Shown here piece after piece: positions 1 through 14,000 of a stretch of 64,000 nucleotides of DNA. This stretch comes from Pseudeuparius sepicola (taxonomy: Eukaryota; Arthropoda; Insecta; Coleoptera; Anthribidae). Below the pieces are notes generated by a model that had not been told where the DNA came from, searched no databases, and saw nothing but the letters and a program-made list of their open reading frames with translations. Numbering within the stretch: position 1 is the first letter of the stretch; the number at the start of each line of letters is the position of its first letter. The position numbers were made by a program, and so were the translations under genes. Where the stretch lies: positions 117,801,373-117,865,372 of the forward strand of contig OY987299.1 in the NCBI GenBank assembly GCA_963920635.1. Direction: 5' to 3'.

Positions 1-330
1 CGTAAACAAAACACGTGAGTTGAAATATTCGCCAGGGCCGCACTGAGGCACGACCTTTATTTAATTTTAGTTTTACAATGGTTTACATCAAAATATTTGG
101 GGAAAAAATTACTGGCTTCATTAAAATAGTTCAAAACATCGATAAAATTATTTGCGGCAGTGTCTAAATAGCTGAAAACAACAAGGTAAAACCGCGCAAC
201 TACACTTTTGCGATCGAGCACGTCCCTGTTGCCGACTCGGGTGAAATGTTATAGCCTACCGACCAATCGTGGATCGTCATTGAACACGTGGTTTTATTTA
301 CACCAGGCGTACGGATTGCTCGATTTTAGT
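1..330. repeat. Dispersed repeat, copy A (cut by window start)
   Basis: The stretch GCCGCACTGAGGCACGACCT and GCAGTGTCTAAATAGCTGAA recur in the same order and orientation at 33950-34257. No coding capacity; the family is not recognised. Confidence 0.75.
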
Positions 331-3300
331 ATAGTTTGGTAAATATTCAATAAAGTCCACATGTTTCCTACAAATTTAACACCCTGTCTCTTTTTATAAG
401 GCCTTAAAATGATATAGTTTATAGAAGAAAGTGCGGTTATTTTTTTGTTTTCTATCACCTATTGTAGTGTCACAGAATAAAATTGAATCACCCTGTATAT
501 CTATATATAAAAATATAAATATATTTATATAAAACCTATATAAATATATACCCTTTACTCGATGATAATAGTGTAGAGGAATAGCTGTTGTTGAGAAAAC
601 ATTTGCAGTGCAATACAATTATTGTTAGTGCATCAATTAACTATTATACGTCTTTCAAATCTTTATGGGGTTAGGAAAAGTTCTGTTATACTTTTTAGTC
701 AATTTTTTTTATATATGATTATATTATTTTATTATACTTTTACCTAGTCATTTTTAAAAACGTGATATATTAAATTCTTTTTTGTTACTTTTGTCCACAG
801 CCGCCTCGTTTTCGAGATACAATTTTTACTAATATGGCCCTTTAGAGAATTTTCTTTTAACTGGCTCTTGACATTTTTTTTATCTACCACAGTCTTACGG
901 GAAAATTCATATTTATCGTTTATTGCTTCTTTGGAATGAAAAAAATTGAATTATTTCATTTTTAGTTTTGTCCCTTCTGAAACGTTTATGTGCCTTTAAA
1001 TAAAATATATGCTCGTTTTTTATGACTGTTTCATAAACGGTTCAGAGATTGAAATTTTTTTAGTGGGTTTGTCTATTCATTCACGCAAAACGATCAGTTA
1101 ATAGAGATGGCACAGTAAGTTATTTACGCTCGTTTATTCTCCTTAAGCTTAAAATGAGAAAAAAAATTCTGTGACATTTTGCATCTCCATCTATGAGTAA
1201 AGTTACGGTAGAGTTAACAACTGCACCTACCAATGATCTTTAGACCCCACACCCGACACTTGAAACAGTTGTGGACGCCTTGCGTTTCGTTTAACAAAGT
1301 CTAATAGTATTTTTACGTTTTTTTCTGTACTCTCGAATTTTTCTTGGGATATACTTCACAGTCACTAAAGGACAAATAGGCCTTTTGGTTCAATTATCTA
1401 AAATTGACTCAATTATTCCCGATTTGTTGTACACGCTCGCTGCAGCTCGTGAAACCAACCTAACTTCGGTGTGTTAAACTAGCTTCGAATACATCTACAT
1501 GCCACGAAGATTCACCTCAAATGATGAAATGCCCAGACCGTATTATAGTTAGGTATCAAAATCCATTCCAACTAAAATAGTTGTCGTTTTGCAAATCTTG
1601 TCAAATCTTCGAAAATCACTACAAATTGTGCGAATCTGTGAAAATTTTAGAATAATATGATAAGGGAAAATGTATTTGCAAAGCGAGAACATAAAAGTTC
1701 CGAGTTTGCTAATATCTAAATTGTCCCTTGATTTGAAAAATATCGAACCAACTTTACACACAGTATATTTCAATTTTAGGCAATGGGCTAAAAAACTAAA
1801 ACAAATATCTCAGTTATTTATTTATACATGTACGTGCAATTTATTAGAAAATAGACCCAGAGCAGTATTATTTGTCTGTACAGTGGATTATTATAAACGG
1901 TTTAAAAAAATAGTTTCTTTGTTCTTCATTTGAAAATGTGAAATACTACGAAAGTTAATTTGATCTCTTTAACACATAATATAATGTAATTACATAAATA
2001 CATAAAAATGTATCTTATATTTATTTTACACCTTATTACTATAATTGGAGGATAAATTATTTACCTTAGCTACTGAAGATATTATACTGGTCAACATTTG
2101 TTGTAAGTTTCTAAATAGCAACTAGAGCGCGAAACAATAACATTCCAGTATTTTATTTTGACTTTACTACGAAGGTATTTGGTATCTAGAAATTAGCAAA
2201 CTCTTATTTAAAAATAGTAAAACAAATATTGAGCTTAAAATACATATTAAAAAGACATGTCACTTTACTTTCAAGCAAAATTTTATAAAATATTATTTAA
2301 AAGGAAAATAAATTTTTAAAAATATCAAATAATAGGATAAAATTAATATTTTAAAAAATTTACTTTCAAACATTATGTAAAAGTTTAGATTAAATAACAA
2401 TATAAGCGATATTAAATTCTACAAATATAGATGATTAAATAAAGCTATCAAATCGATGAGATCTTAAACTTATTGATGGACTATAGTCAAAAGTATTGAT
2501 TGTAATGAAACAAAAAAGCTCTAGATATATTACTAAAAAAAAGAAAACTAAAAGCTAATCTGGAAAAATAAAAGGTTACCTTAAAAATAAAAATAATGTG
2601 TGCAAAACATCAACTACTGTTTTCGGGTGAGTCCAACAACTGAAACAACTAAATATTATTGCTATTAGCCCCAAACCAAACAAAAAAAAAACAAAATTAA
2701 TGTTTTAATGTACAAATGTACAATTAGTTACAGGAGGAAATTTAACATATTATGTTTAATGTTTTATTTTACAATAATTCTACAACCACTAAGATTACTT
2801 ACAATTTATTTACAAAAAATAGCACTTAACTATGTTATTACCAGGCAGCTACGCGTGCTTTTGTTAAAATTAAACCAAAATTAAAAATAGTATTCGGTAT
2901 CTTACCAATAAGATTATGCCACGTAGGCCAAAATATCACACATTCAGTTAAAAATAAGGGAAAACGAACATGCTCCATGCTTCAGTTCAAAATAGCCAGT
3001 GTCGTTATGTTTGACATGTCTAAGTTCAAGCTAAACATAAATCGAAAAAGCAAGTTTCGAATCGTGCACAATAATAAAATCCTTCCCTTATAGTAAGGTT
3101 ACAATCTGCAAATTTTTGGTAAAAAAACTACTCAAGAAATCGTCTTTACAAATGTATAAAAAGCAAATAATAGCTACATACTAAAGCTACGCTGCTTTAC
3201 AAGTACATTCATTCGATTTTTTCGGTACTTTTACTGCATTCTGTAGGTAGGTACTACGGAAATGTACTAGTAAAGGACTTTAATATGTATCATCTACAAA

Positions 3301-4858
3301 CCAAGCGTTTAACTACTGAAAATGTTTAACCAAAACGTAAAAAATAAACAAATAAAAAGCATGAAAACTGTGTGTGTTCTGATGTGGTAAATAGGTACTT
3401 TACAAAGTTCCAGGGAAATACAGTCGGGTAGGTTCTTTCGTTTTCAGATGTAGGGCCCTTGACATTTCCAATGACACCTTACTATAAGGAAAAGGTAGAA
3501 ATTAAGCGTCATTCCTTTTTTCGATAATTTATTGGTCTTTGGTACAACATTCTTCAATTACACTTTTTACAAGGGCCAATGAAAATAAAATTAAAACAAA
3601 ATTATAAAAGAATATAATTGCAAGATCCAGAAAAGATGTTAGCTGGAAGTAAGAACAAATCCGAAGCAAAATGTACCATGTGTATTTGAACTGAATAGAA
3701 CGTAAAATTACCAACAAGAATAAGAAACCCCGAAAATTTATTTATTTCTAAAATTACTACCAGTAGATACCATTAAATAATATTATTTTTCATACGCTTC
3801 TTTATAATATCTTCTAGTTCGATACACGGATTTAAAAACTTACCTACTTTTTAGTTTTCCTATTCCATCGATTCTAGGCTGTATTTCTCAGAAAAATAAC
3901 AATAAATTATGTATATATTTTGTTTTTTAAGATTTTCCAAAATTTCAGATTGTGGCCTTTGTCGAGGGTAACATTTATTTTTATGCTTTTTATAGCTAAG
4001 CTTCTTTAATTCAGAATTTATTAAATAAGATCCAAGGTTCATCTATTTATTTCAGAAAGTTTTTTATCATTTAATTAAAATGTTTCTATATTCCAAAGAT
4101 AATATTATAGTTTTTGCTTACAAAATTCTGAGCAAAGCACAGATTTTATTGATTCTTTAAAGAAATAGGTACTTACTTATTTAAACAATAAATTTAAAAT
4201 CATGAGGAAAAATCAGGAGTGTTATTTCCATTTAAAATCTTTTGTATTATTATAAGCTGTTATTTCACTTAAGGAATTGTATTTTTTGTTAGGTTACCTT
4301 TCTGTGTGGGAATTTTAAGGCTGCCATTTTAATTTGGCAAAATGTCCCATTTGTCACAGATAATGTTATATTATGTACAGTATGATAAATAAAGTCTGCA
4401 TTATAAGCAAAAAATGTATGTAGAACTATTTAAAATTTTACTTTGCCGGCAGTTTGCACTTCAACGACGTACTTGTAGGTACTTGTAAAAAATGACGTAT
4501 GCAAAAACGGTCACGTGTCAGTAACAGTATAACTATCAAATTGGACATTTAACACTTCAAAACGCCACTTTTTTTCGTCAATTTATTCATAAAGTCGAGA
4601 CGTCAATAAATTTGATAAGTGTATAATACAAAAATTGACATTAATAAATTGATGGATTTCTGTGCCTATTTATTGACAGCTTAAAACTCGGCTAACGGAC
4701 AGGTTCTATTTTTCGTCAATTTTTGCGTCAATTTCAAGGCTGGCAATAATAAAATTGTGAAGTTGCAATTAGAAAAACCAGAGCGGCTGCTTTTTTCATT
4801 TTAGACTTATTCTTCACAGGCTTTATTTGTACAGTTTTTTTCACAGCAGTAAAATATT
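331..4858. other. Non-coding, AT-rich
   Basis: No exon, family-matching ORF or element border was recognised. The short ORFs here are AT-rich chance frames. It may be an intron of the host gene, which continues beyond E13. Confidence 0.5.
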
Positions 4859-6385
4859 CAGGGTGAGTTTTTTCGATGCCCACTATGGGGATCTCGGAAA
4901 CTAGCAGAGCTAGAACAAAGGCTAAATGGGGAAAGAATTGCAGTTTTGAATGCTCAATCTAATGCCCCTTTTGGATTTTTTAAAAAGTTCATGGCTCACT
5001 AGATATTTTGAAAAGAGTGATTTTTGCTATTTCATCGGATCTCTGTAGCTGCTCTACAGAAAAACTGTAGACACAAAAATTGTAGATAATTTTGGGCTTA
5101 ATATAGGATAATCCAATCAAATTTTTTTATGTTGTTCGTGATTGTTTGAGATATGACATAAACTTGAGTTTTTTTAAATGTAAATCATAGTTGGCTGTGG
5201 GCTGTGGCCTTACAAAATCCGCCATTTTTGAGCGTTCCAAAGATATAATACTCGGCATAGTTATTATAAAAAATAAAATATCTAAGACTAATTTTCTGAT
5301 TTTTTAAAATTTTCACATAGTCAGCCATGGAATATTTTCATAATTACGTTCTAGTTTATAATTAGACATAGGTACTTCCAACTTTCTTATATTTTGTTTT
5401 TAGCTGGTAACAAAATGTAACAAAATAAAAGAAAAATTAAAAACTCAAATTCTAATTATTATTTTAAAAGGTCACCTTTTTAAAAAAAAGTGTTCAAACA
5501 ATCCATCATTATTATTTAGGCAAATATTGCATTTTTTTAAACTGAATTTGTCGCCTTTCTTAGAGGGCGCCTGTCAATACTGGCAATAATTGCTTCCAAA
5601 ACAGCTGCTCTTAATTCAACAATTATTGTCTCATACTTTATTTTGTACTGTTCCCCACAAAAAGAAATTCAAAACAGACAAATCGGGAGATCGGGGCTGC
5701 CAGGAAATAGGTCTATTTCTCATTTCTCCCTATCCAACTATTTGGGTTGAGCTGATCTAGGTAATTTCCTCAGACTAAAGATTTAGTCTGAGGTAATTTC
5801 TTACGGGTTACGGGCAAATAATTATATGGTGGAGCTCCATCATGATAATTTTTGTTTTATTTTGTTACCAGCTAAAAATAAAATATTTGAAAGTTTGAAG
5901 TATGTCTTATAAAATAGAACGTAATTATGAAAATATTCCATGGCTGACCATGTGAAAATACAAAAAAACAAGAAAATTAGCCATAGCTATTTTATTTTTT
6001 ATAATAACTATGCCGAGTATTATATTTTTGGAAAGGTCAAAAAATGGCCGATTTGATAAAAAACACAAGTTTATGTCATATCTCAAAAATTACAAACAAC
6101 ATAAAAAATTGGATAAGATTATCTTATTAAGCCCAAAATTATCTACAATTTTTGTCTCTACAGTTTTTCTGTATAATCAGAAATAACGGAGCTACAGAGA
6201 TCTGATGAAATAGCGAAAAAAATCACTCTTTTCAAAATATCTAGTGATCCATGAACTTTTTTAAAAATCCAATAGGGGCATTAGATTGAGCATTCAAAAC
6301 TGCAATTCTTTCCCCATTTAACCTTTGTTCTAGCTCTGCTAGTTTCCGAGATCCCCATAGTGGGCATCGAAAAAAACTCACCCTG
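4859..6385. mobile_element. Long foldback element (CAGGGTGAG...CTCACCCTG)
   Basis: The arms (about 4859-5480 and about 5830-6385) are near-perfect inverted repeats beginning CAGGGTGAGTTTTTTCGATG. The spacer near 5480-5830 contains a 24-bp palindrome with flanking 8-bp repeats (separate entry). The ORF in the right arm is mirrored in the left arm and is not a gene. Confidence 0.85.
5769..5792. repeat. 24-bp micro-palindrome with 8-bp flanking duplication
   Basis: CTCAGACTAAAG/ATTTAGTCTGAG is a near-perfect palindrome. GTAATTTC stands directly on each side (5761-5768 and 5793-5800). The structure looks like an insertion with target duplication. Confidence 0.7.
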
Positions 6386-6626
6386 TATAAATATAATAAA
6401 TTGACGAAGAAATTGATCAATAAATTCATCAAGTTATTGGTACAAAAATTGATAAGTGTAAAGGGGGTTTAAAATAGTAAATTATGTAACAAGTGCGTGA
6501 AATAAGTTTATTTACAACCATGTATGTAATGTTGACATTTCTGACTTTTTAGAAGTTTGAAAGTGTCAATTTTTTTACTTTTACTGGAGATAAAATTTTG
6601 AAATTACAAAATATTGATGGTTGTAA

Positions 6627-6767
6627 ATAAAATAGTATACAAACCTCGGTGACGTGTTTCATTACTGTCTCGAGATAAAGTTAACCTCGGCGCTTCGCAC
6701 CTCGGTTAACTATCTAATCTCTCAACAGTAATGAAACACTTCCCACCTCGGTGTGTAATATACTATT
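6627..6767. repeat. Short foldback with CCTCGG motifs
   Basis: AAATAGTATAC and ATATACTATTT ends enclose inverted CGTGTTTCATTACTGT-type arms and a central GTTAACCTCGG/CCTCGGTTAAC stem. The ends resemble those of the hairpin at 21017-21118. Confidence 0.7.
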
Positions 6768-9700
6768 TTTTGGCATGAATATGGAATTTTTTTTATAAAC
6801 ACTTGGCAGTGCATGCACAGTGGAAAATCTCTAGTGGACAACTCTAAGATTTTTTCCAAAACTAACAAACAAAAGTTTGCTTATTATACATATTTTTAAT
6901 GACCCATATACTATGAATATACGGGTCATTTCTTAAAAGCGGGGCAAATCAAATATAAGTTTTTTAAATGGGAACAACCATGTATAAGGAAAAATGTTAT
7001 GAATGAAATGAAAATGAAATTAAATTTTGTACAAAGGGTTTTGAAATATGGCCAATTTCCAATTTGGAAGGCATTATCCATTTCGTTCTTAAAAAATGCC
7101 TAATATGGTTTTATGATTTTTGGTCTTCTTTTAATAAACAGTAGGCCAGACTAAAAAATTATAACCCATAATGTAGAGCTCTTCGAGTCCTGTATATTGA
7201 AAAAAGTAGGTAGGCTGTAAAGAAGGTTGAAAAAGTCAGAAAAATACAGAATTGTTTCGACCCAAAGTGAAATAGGTACAGTAAATACATTGTATATATA
7301 TTTTATTTCTACAGCAGTCATGGCATGAAAAAATTGAATGTAAATTAGTAAAGCATTATTATCAAATAAAAATTAATGTTTTTTCAATAAATCCTGATCC
7401 CACTAGTGTTCCAGACAATAAATGAAGCGGCACAGATAGCAATGTAGTTAAAAAATTGTAGTTAATATCGTGTTTTCTTTGAGCACATCGTCAAGTATTG
7501 AACAGTGATAAAGTCTGACTTTACTCACGGTCATCAATATGTAAAATGCAATTTTACGCACTGCAGTAGAAAAACGTTATTAGAAGAAATTTTGTCTTGT
7601 TTGATGTACCTACCTAAAGTTAATATAATTTATGTAAATTAATGAAAGAATCTGGTTTATTATTTATCCATTTATGTAGATCAATAGTAGATACACGTGC
7701 AAAGAGGCAAGCATCAAAATAATTATACCTAGAGTATAATACCTAATTTCACAAATTAAGTATCTCATAAGTTTCAAATTTAACTTGATTTCTCTATTTC
7801 TCAGCTGGCAAGTCTTTGCTTACGAACCTTACCACTAACTAGCCACTTTGAATTTTTATACCCAGAACTCTTATTCCTTATAGTATTTAATATCAGCAAA
7901 GTTGTCATTAAATTCAATTTATTGAGGAACACTATTATCCTTGTTTATGGAAATCCTGGTTATCCAATGTGTGACAGTCTAATTAGGATTTTACAGCAAT
8001 ATTGAATGCAAGCGACAGATGGCGCCCAAAATTATTGAAACCTGCAAAAAAATATATTTTTTCGCAAAATCTGTCCCCAGTATCTACTGTATTTCTCTCA
8101 CATGCTTCAAAGAGTCAGACATTGGCTAACTATAAAGTATCCATAAACAAGGCTATTATTAAGCTCATTTTAAGAAGCTGAATTGCTGAATACTTCTGTC
8201 ACATAGAGACAGAAGTTGCGCAGTACGATCTGTGGCATAGCAACCCTAGGTCATAGGGGTGGGTGATATGTTATTGCAAATTTTTCTTTATTTTTGTAGA
8301 TGTTCAACAACCATACACATTTCATACATTGTACATAGTGCACGTTGCATAATGTCTAAGTGGGAAAAATGTGTGAAAATCAATTTGTAGCAAGTAAATT
8401 GTGAACTATATTTAGTTTTTTAATCGAAAACTTATTACTCCATGCGCACTCCCATGTTCTTTGAATGTTGAGTGCTCGGAGCCGAGCCACCTATGAATCG
8501 AAGGGGTGGGAGACACGGCAAGATATTCACTTATTTTGGAATTTACTATAGTGCCTGAATATTCCTTTTCCTGCTCCCTTCTCCGTAAGTTTTTACTTTT
8601 TATTATCGCTGCATCCTGCTTCTTATACTTCGTCATTAATTATAATTTTAGTAACTGAACAATAGTTATTACGAAGATTACCTGCAATCTGCTCCATAGT
8701 TTATTTTCTAGTAACTTCAAAGTTTAATACATTACACGATGCGTAAGTTTTTTTTGGCCTCGGAGGTCCTTTTGACCAACCTCCTCGGCCAAAAAAGTGC
8801 ACTTTCACATCTTGTAAATAACTATTAATTTACAAATCTAGCAATTGCAATTATATTCTTTTGTTTATTCGACGATTTGAGGTTAAAATTTATACAGCAA
8901 GCGGGAAAGGTACATAGTGTCAAAAACAGAGGTGAAGGTAAAAAACAGCCAATTGTATGTACAGGTACGAAAACGTGAGAATAATTTGGAACCATTCACT
9001 GTGCTGTGCAAGAGGACAGAAGACCAATAAATTAGGCGGAGTTCTCCGGTAAAACTAAAATGTATGTAATGAAATGTAAAACAGTTCATTATCCAAATAT
9101 ATATATAGAACATATCACGGTCAATATAAAAAAAAATATATATGCAGGCACATATTACGAATGTCGTTTTTACTCGTGAGTGGTAATAGCCTCCTTGAAG
9201 TTGGAGCTCCACTTCCAGTCATACTAGATGGGGGGGAATAGAGGAAACAGAAAAACAGTTGATCAGCTAAATGGGGTTACTATGGGTGTTTATGGTGGTC
9301 TAAGTTTGATAAAGAAGTTGGCTGTGCTTTGTCAAATATAATCGGCGTTGTAGATACTTTCCTCTCAGTTCATATTTAGACCAAAGTGTTTTTTTTTTAT
9401 ATTTATCCTCGACCAACACTAATATAGTGTCGGTCCAGGTTTATCAATAATATCAATAGTCAATTATGTTGCATAAAAATAAATGCAAATTATAATAATT
9501 TCTGACAGATTATATTAAATGATTTCGGATTGCTACAGATAGCTCAGAATTTCCTTAATTATTTAAAATTTCACTGATTTCATTTTAAACAAAAAGGAAA
9601 CAGGGTTTTAACGTTTATTTTATAAACTATTTTTTATCATTTCATTTTATTACACTTTATACCCACATCATCACAATTATTATTGTTAACAACCGTTTAA

Positions 9701-10979
9701 AAAATAAATTCTATTACCCTAATTAAATATGAACAAAAACAACATATCCATTACAAATTCGGAGCAAAAATGTTTTCTGTATTAATTTCTTGTTAGACAA
9801 ATTAAGTTTTATTATTATTATTATTAGGTGCGTAAATAATAATATAATATGTACCTAATAATTCTAGAATGATTTTTAACAAAACGTTAAACAAACAATA
9901 ATTATTATATTATAACTTTATTTTTTATATACAGCTGATGTAACTGATGTTTGTTACGAAATCGTTAGTCGTCAAAATATAGAAATTGGGAGAAAAAAGG
10001 TCTGTTACTCAACTACTCAATTTGATAAGAAAAGCTCATACATGGTTTTATTGGTAACTATAAAAAACTGTTTGATTACCCAGTGATACAATGAAATGAT
10101 AGAAATGCAAGAGATTTTTGACCATATGTGAATCATCATCATCGCCTCAATGGCAGAAGGTTCAATTTTCAAGTTAAAAGTAAGTATATTCCAATTAATT
10201 CTATTTTATAAATTTTCCAGATAGTTTTTCCAAACTATGCCGAATAAAAACAATTTTTTTCAGACATTTAGCTGGTTCTTGAATTAAATATTTTTTATCT
10301 AAAATAAAATATTATTTACATTATACCTCTTTATTACTAAACATTGCAATTCAAAACCGACAAAAACATTTTCTTGAAAGCCAGTTCTACTCAAGTAATA
10401 TATTTTTTGCAGTATTTACAAAATGTGACGAACTGATAGTAAGCGTTACTTACGGGGAATTTTTGATAAATCTGTGCGAAGATAACGAATTAAAACATTT
10501 TGTAGCCAACTCATTGGAAATAGTAGTGGGGGACGATTAAAATACCAAGATGCTTTCTACAGCAAGGGGAAGGCCTAAAACTATAAATATTTATTGTAAT
10601 CAACAATGAAAATAATTAATCATAATTTAAAGAATAATATGGCAGAGATCTTGTATTTTCATTGTCGGTTACTAATGGGAGTGTTAGGGTAAAAAAATAG
10701 CTAAGGTAACATTGGAAATGCGTGGTACATATTTGTTATATAGCAATATTCTCCATCGGATATTGTATATAGGATTTATTCAAAATCACTCTTTGTGGGA
10801 TCAATTTATATATGACTACAAACTGAGCTGCAATCCAACAAATTAAGAGCAAAATCAGTTTTTAGGACTTAAAAAATCAGAAAAAACTGCAACTCTGTTA
10901 TAAATTGATCCCAGTTGCATGCGGGGAAAGCAAAATATCAAACTCTTCAGAAAAAGTACGGAACTACTCGGCTACTCAC
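6768..10979. other. Non-coding, intronic by inference
   Basis: Apart from the 8.7-kb hairpin nothing could be assigned. A 74-codon minus-strand ORF (8412-8636) has ordinary amino-acid composition but no recognisable motif and no supporting splice context. Because E13 ends in a strong donor, this is probably intron. Confidence 0.45.
8737..8815. repeat. Hairpin with TTTTTTGGCCTCGGAGGT arms
   Basis: TTTTTTGGCCTCGGAGGT pairs with ACCTCCTCGGCCAAAAAA around a 10-nt loop. GATGCGTAAG and CTTTCACATC outside extend the pairing imperfectly. Confidence 0.65.
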
Positions 10980-11085
10980 CTTGCTGTGTTGAGATGGTGT
11001 GACTGGTGGAGTTTCTGCGATCGTTGGTGACAACCTACCGTCGCCTGTTGCATTTGGTAACCTTTGTTCTTGCACACTTGCCAAT
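10980..11085 (-). CDS. Host gene exon E13 (last visible)
   Basis: Phase 2 in, phase 0 out; acceptor GACTGTTATTCCAG, donor CAAG/GTGAGT. It encodes LASVQEQRLPNATGDGRLSP followed by TIAETPPVTPSQHSK. It marks the transition from the helical core to a Pro/Ser/Thr-rich tail. The strong donor shows the gene continues; no further exon was recognised in the remaining 10.9 kb, so the next one is in missed short exons or outside the window. Confidence 0.88.
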
Positions 11086-14000
11086 CTGGAATAACAGTCA
11101 AGGAGAACAATTTTGATTTTACTAAAAAACAAACATGGAATGTCTTCTTATTGACGGGATTTTAAATTTTGCAGTAAGAACCAGTTTTTTGCAAAAGTAA
11201 AAAAATTAAAAGTTTTTCCTCTTATTAGCTCAATTAGAGGACATGCTGTATTCTGCGAAGACTATATTCATCACTGGTTAAGTTAAAGAGTTTTGCTGTA
11301 GGTATTAGGAATTCACCTAAAATATGCAAATAGACAATATAGCTACTAAAAATTCGTCTATTGCAAAGTTAATTTGGAGATTCTCAATTCAGGGAATAAA
11401 GATTGTATTAAATTGTTACAGACACTCTTCAGCAATTGCGATACTTACCTTTTAAGTGTGACTAACGTTCCAGTAAGCTTTTTACACCTCCTGAGAGCGC
11501 TTTCCAGCCTCTCCGGTTCTTCTTTCAAAAACTTTTCTTCCCTCATCACTTTGTCCATTTCTGTCGCTAGAAGCGTCTTCAGGCCATCCTGCAGACCTGG
11601 GAATCTGTAAAACATGTTGGTAAAATTCGAAAATCAGCATGTCGTCGCTATCGTGAAACATTTAGGGAATGGCGGGATAGAATAGCGGTTACAGAGAAGA
11701 TTAGGTACACCAAAAGGACGAAGTCGAGTAAACGTTTACCAACATTCTCTATCTACTTTCTTGGAAAACTTTTGAAATATTTACCGAAGTTTCAAATCTG
11801 CGACCGTTTTCGAACTTTTGCTCAGTATGAGTGCCATATTTTCAACATCAGACATGTTAACCCTAGTTTTCCTGTTGATCACGTTGCCTCTGAGTTCTTC
11901 CACCGTCGACTCCAGTTCTCCTAAATCCTTTTCTAACCTCAACATCTCCTGCTTGTACAGGTCTTCCTCGCGTGCGAGTCTCATCCTTTCTTGGTCCATT
12001 CCTGTTAACGAAATCAGTTTTTAGAGTTTAAGAAATACAAAATAAGAATCGAAAATTTCACCTGCTTGCCAGACTTGCTCTCCACCAGCAAGCAACATGG
12101 CCCTGATCTTGATGAAGGTGTCCCTAATGGTTTCTTTGACAGAATGGGCTTGAGCTTGAGACATTCTCCTAAGGTTCCTAACTTCAGCACGAAGGTCTTT
12201 AGCTCTCTTTTGTAAACCTCGAAGCTGGAGAAATAATGTAGTTTCAGTATTCGTGTTACCATAAATCGCAGGTTATTGTACCTGGTTGTACATTTCAGGA
12301 GTCAGTTGTAGGTCCCTGTAGATCATGTTCCTTGTGTCGTATTGGCCAGGTGAGAGAGAGGCTGGTTTCGGTGGGGGAGCTGGTTTCAGCCTGTCTCTTT
12401 CTGCAAAAAATATACAGGTAAACTAATAGTCGCATTTTTGTAATTTACCAATACAGTTTTTTATTCTTTTCATCTATAATACCTATTCACATATAAAGGT
12501 GACCTAATCTGGAAGTATGCTTCACGGAAGACGATAGTTTGGTAATCATTATTACAACTTGATATTTCCTGCTTTTAGGTAAAAAAACAAACGAGAAAAA
12601 CTTATCTGGTAAACTGAAGGACCATTCTCCAAAAATGTAATTATCCCAGTAACGTTTCCGTGTTGCATTTTAGATGCTTATCACCGGTAATCAATTTAAA
12701 TTAATATACCCAATGACGTCAAAACCTATAGACGTGGTGCCCCATTGTTGAAATGCCCGTTATTTTGACTCCAAGATTACATATATCCATACTACTCTAA
12801 AAACATGCTACAAACAAAGACAGAAAGTCAACCATCAACCAACTATACACCCGGTGATTCCCGGTTATAGTTCCTCCAGAATCACTCTTAGATATCGCAT
12901 ATTTTTTTCTTGTTTGGGGGCGCCGGAAGCATCGGAATCTCACCTGAAGACTCGGGGGATGGTCTAACGACGCCAGCCTCCGAGCCCAGAGTGAAATAAG
13001 TTCGCTACGGCTCGACAAAAAGGGGCAATTTCTGACAATCTCGTGATATTTTCGGAATAATTTAATGGAGCGCTTAGATTGTGATTAGTTTTGGGCGTCA
13101 AGCGTTTATGAAAACAAACCTGTCTATAGGTTCTGACGTCATTGAATATACCTAATAATGACTAATGCGCCGAATTAACGTGGAAATGGTATTGCGGCTT
13201 TGCCGTGCAAAGTAAATTTACAAAAACAGGAGGGGGGGGGGGGGGGGGCAATCCGAGCGATAAACCAGTAAAATGTGGGTAAATAAATATAGTATTAAAT
13301 GAATGTATTAACGGATTAAAAGGCTGGCAAAATGGTGCACTTACGGCAATATAATTATTATGGAAATTCGCTCTCTAATATTATAGACAAATGTACTAGA
13401 TAAAGCAACTTTAGACACAGACAAAATAACTGTTTTAATCTCCGGCTAAACATTTAGCAGGTAGGTAAAAATTTCTTGTAAAAACTGCCTGCACACTGAT
13501 ATAAGTACCTACCTTACATGATTGCCCTTAACCCTTAATCTTTAACTTTCACCCGTCCGGTGTATATAGATTCTGGACTCATATCAATTATACGACCAGT
13601 GTTTTTTCTTTTCGTTCAATATACAGGGTGTCCCACTTTTTTTAAAACATAGGTCCTAAAGTTCTTCGTTTCTGAGATACAAGGCATTGTAGTTGTCTTT
13701 TTGAAATTAAATCATGGAAATATCCCCCAAAATAATCAAGTTGCTGAAATCAAATTTGGCACTGCAGTGTGTTTGGGGATGGAGAATAAGCAGAGGAGAA
13801 TAAGGTGAAAATGTCAATTTCTACGTATCTCACAGAGGGCGCCACTTACACTATTTGTGGATGGTGCTTTAAGGTTGTGTTTTTGGTCTTGCAGAATCAT
13901 TTTAGTGCATCTTTTTATTCTGCAACGAAAAGGTACACTTGTTTCATAACTATAAAATCAACTGTTTGCTTGAAATTGACAAAACGTGCACCAAAAACAC

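Noticed and set aside
8412..8636. 74-codon minus-strand ORF as a possible next host exon
   Set aside because: No acceptor in the right phase to E13 and no family resemblance.
12797..13018. 73-codon ORF, with a near-copy at 43017-43321
   Set aside because: Both lie inside the 434-bp MITE copies and shift frame between copies; repeat sequence, not a gene.
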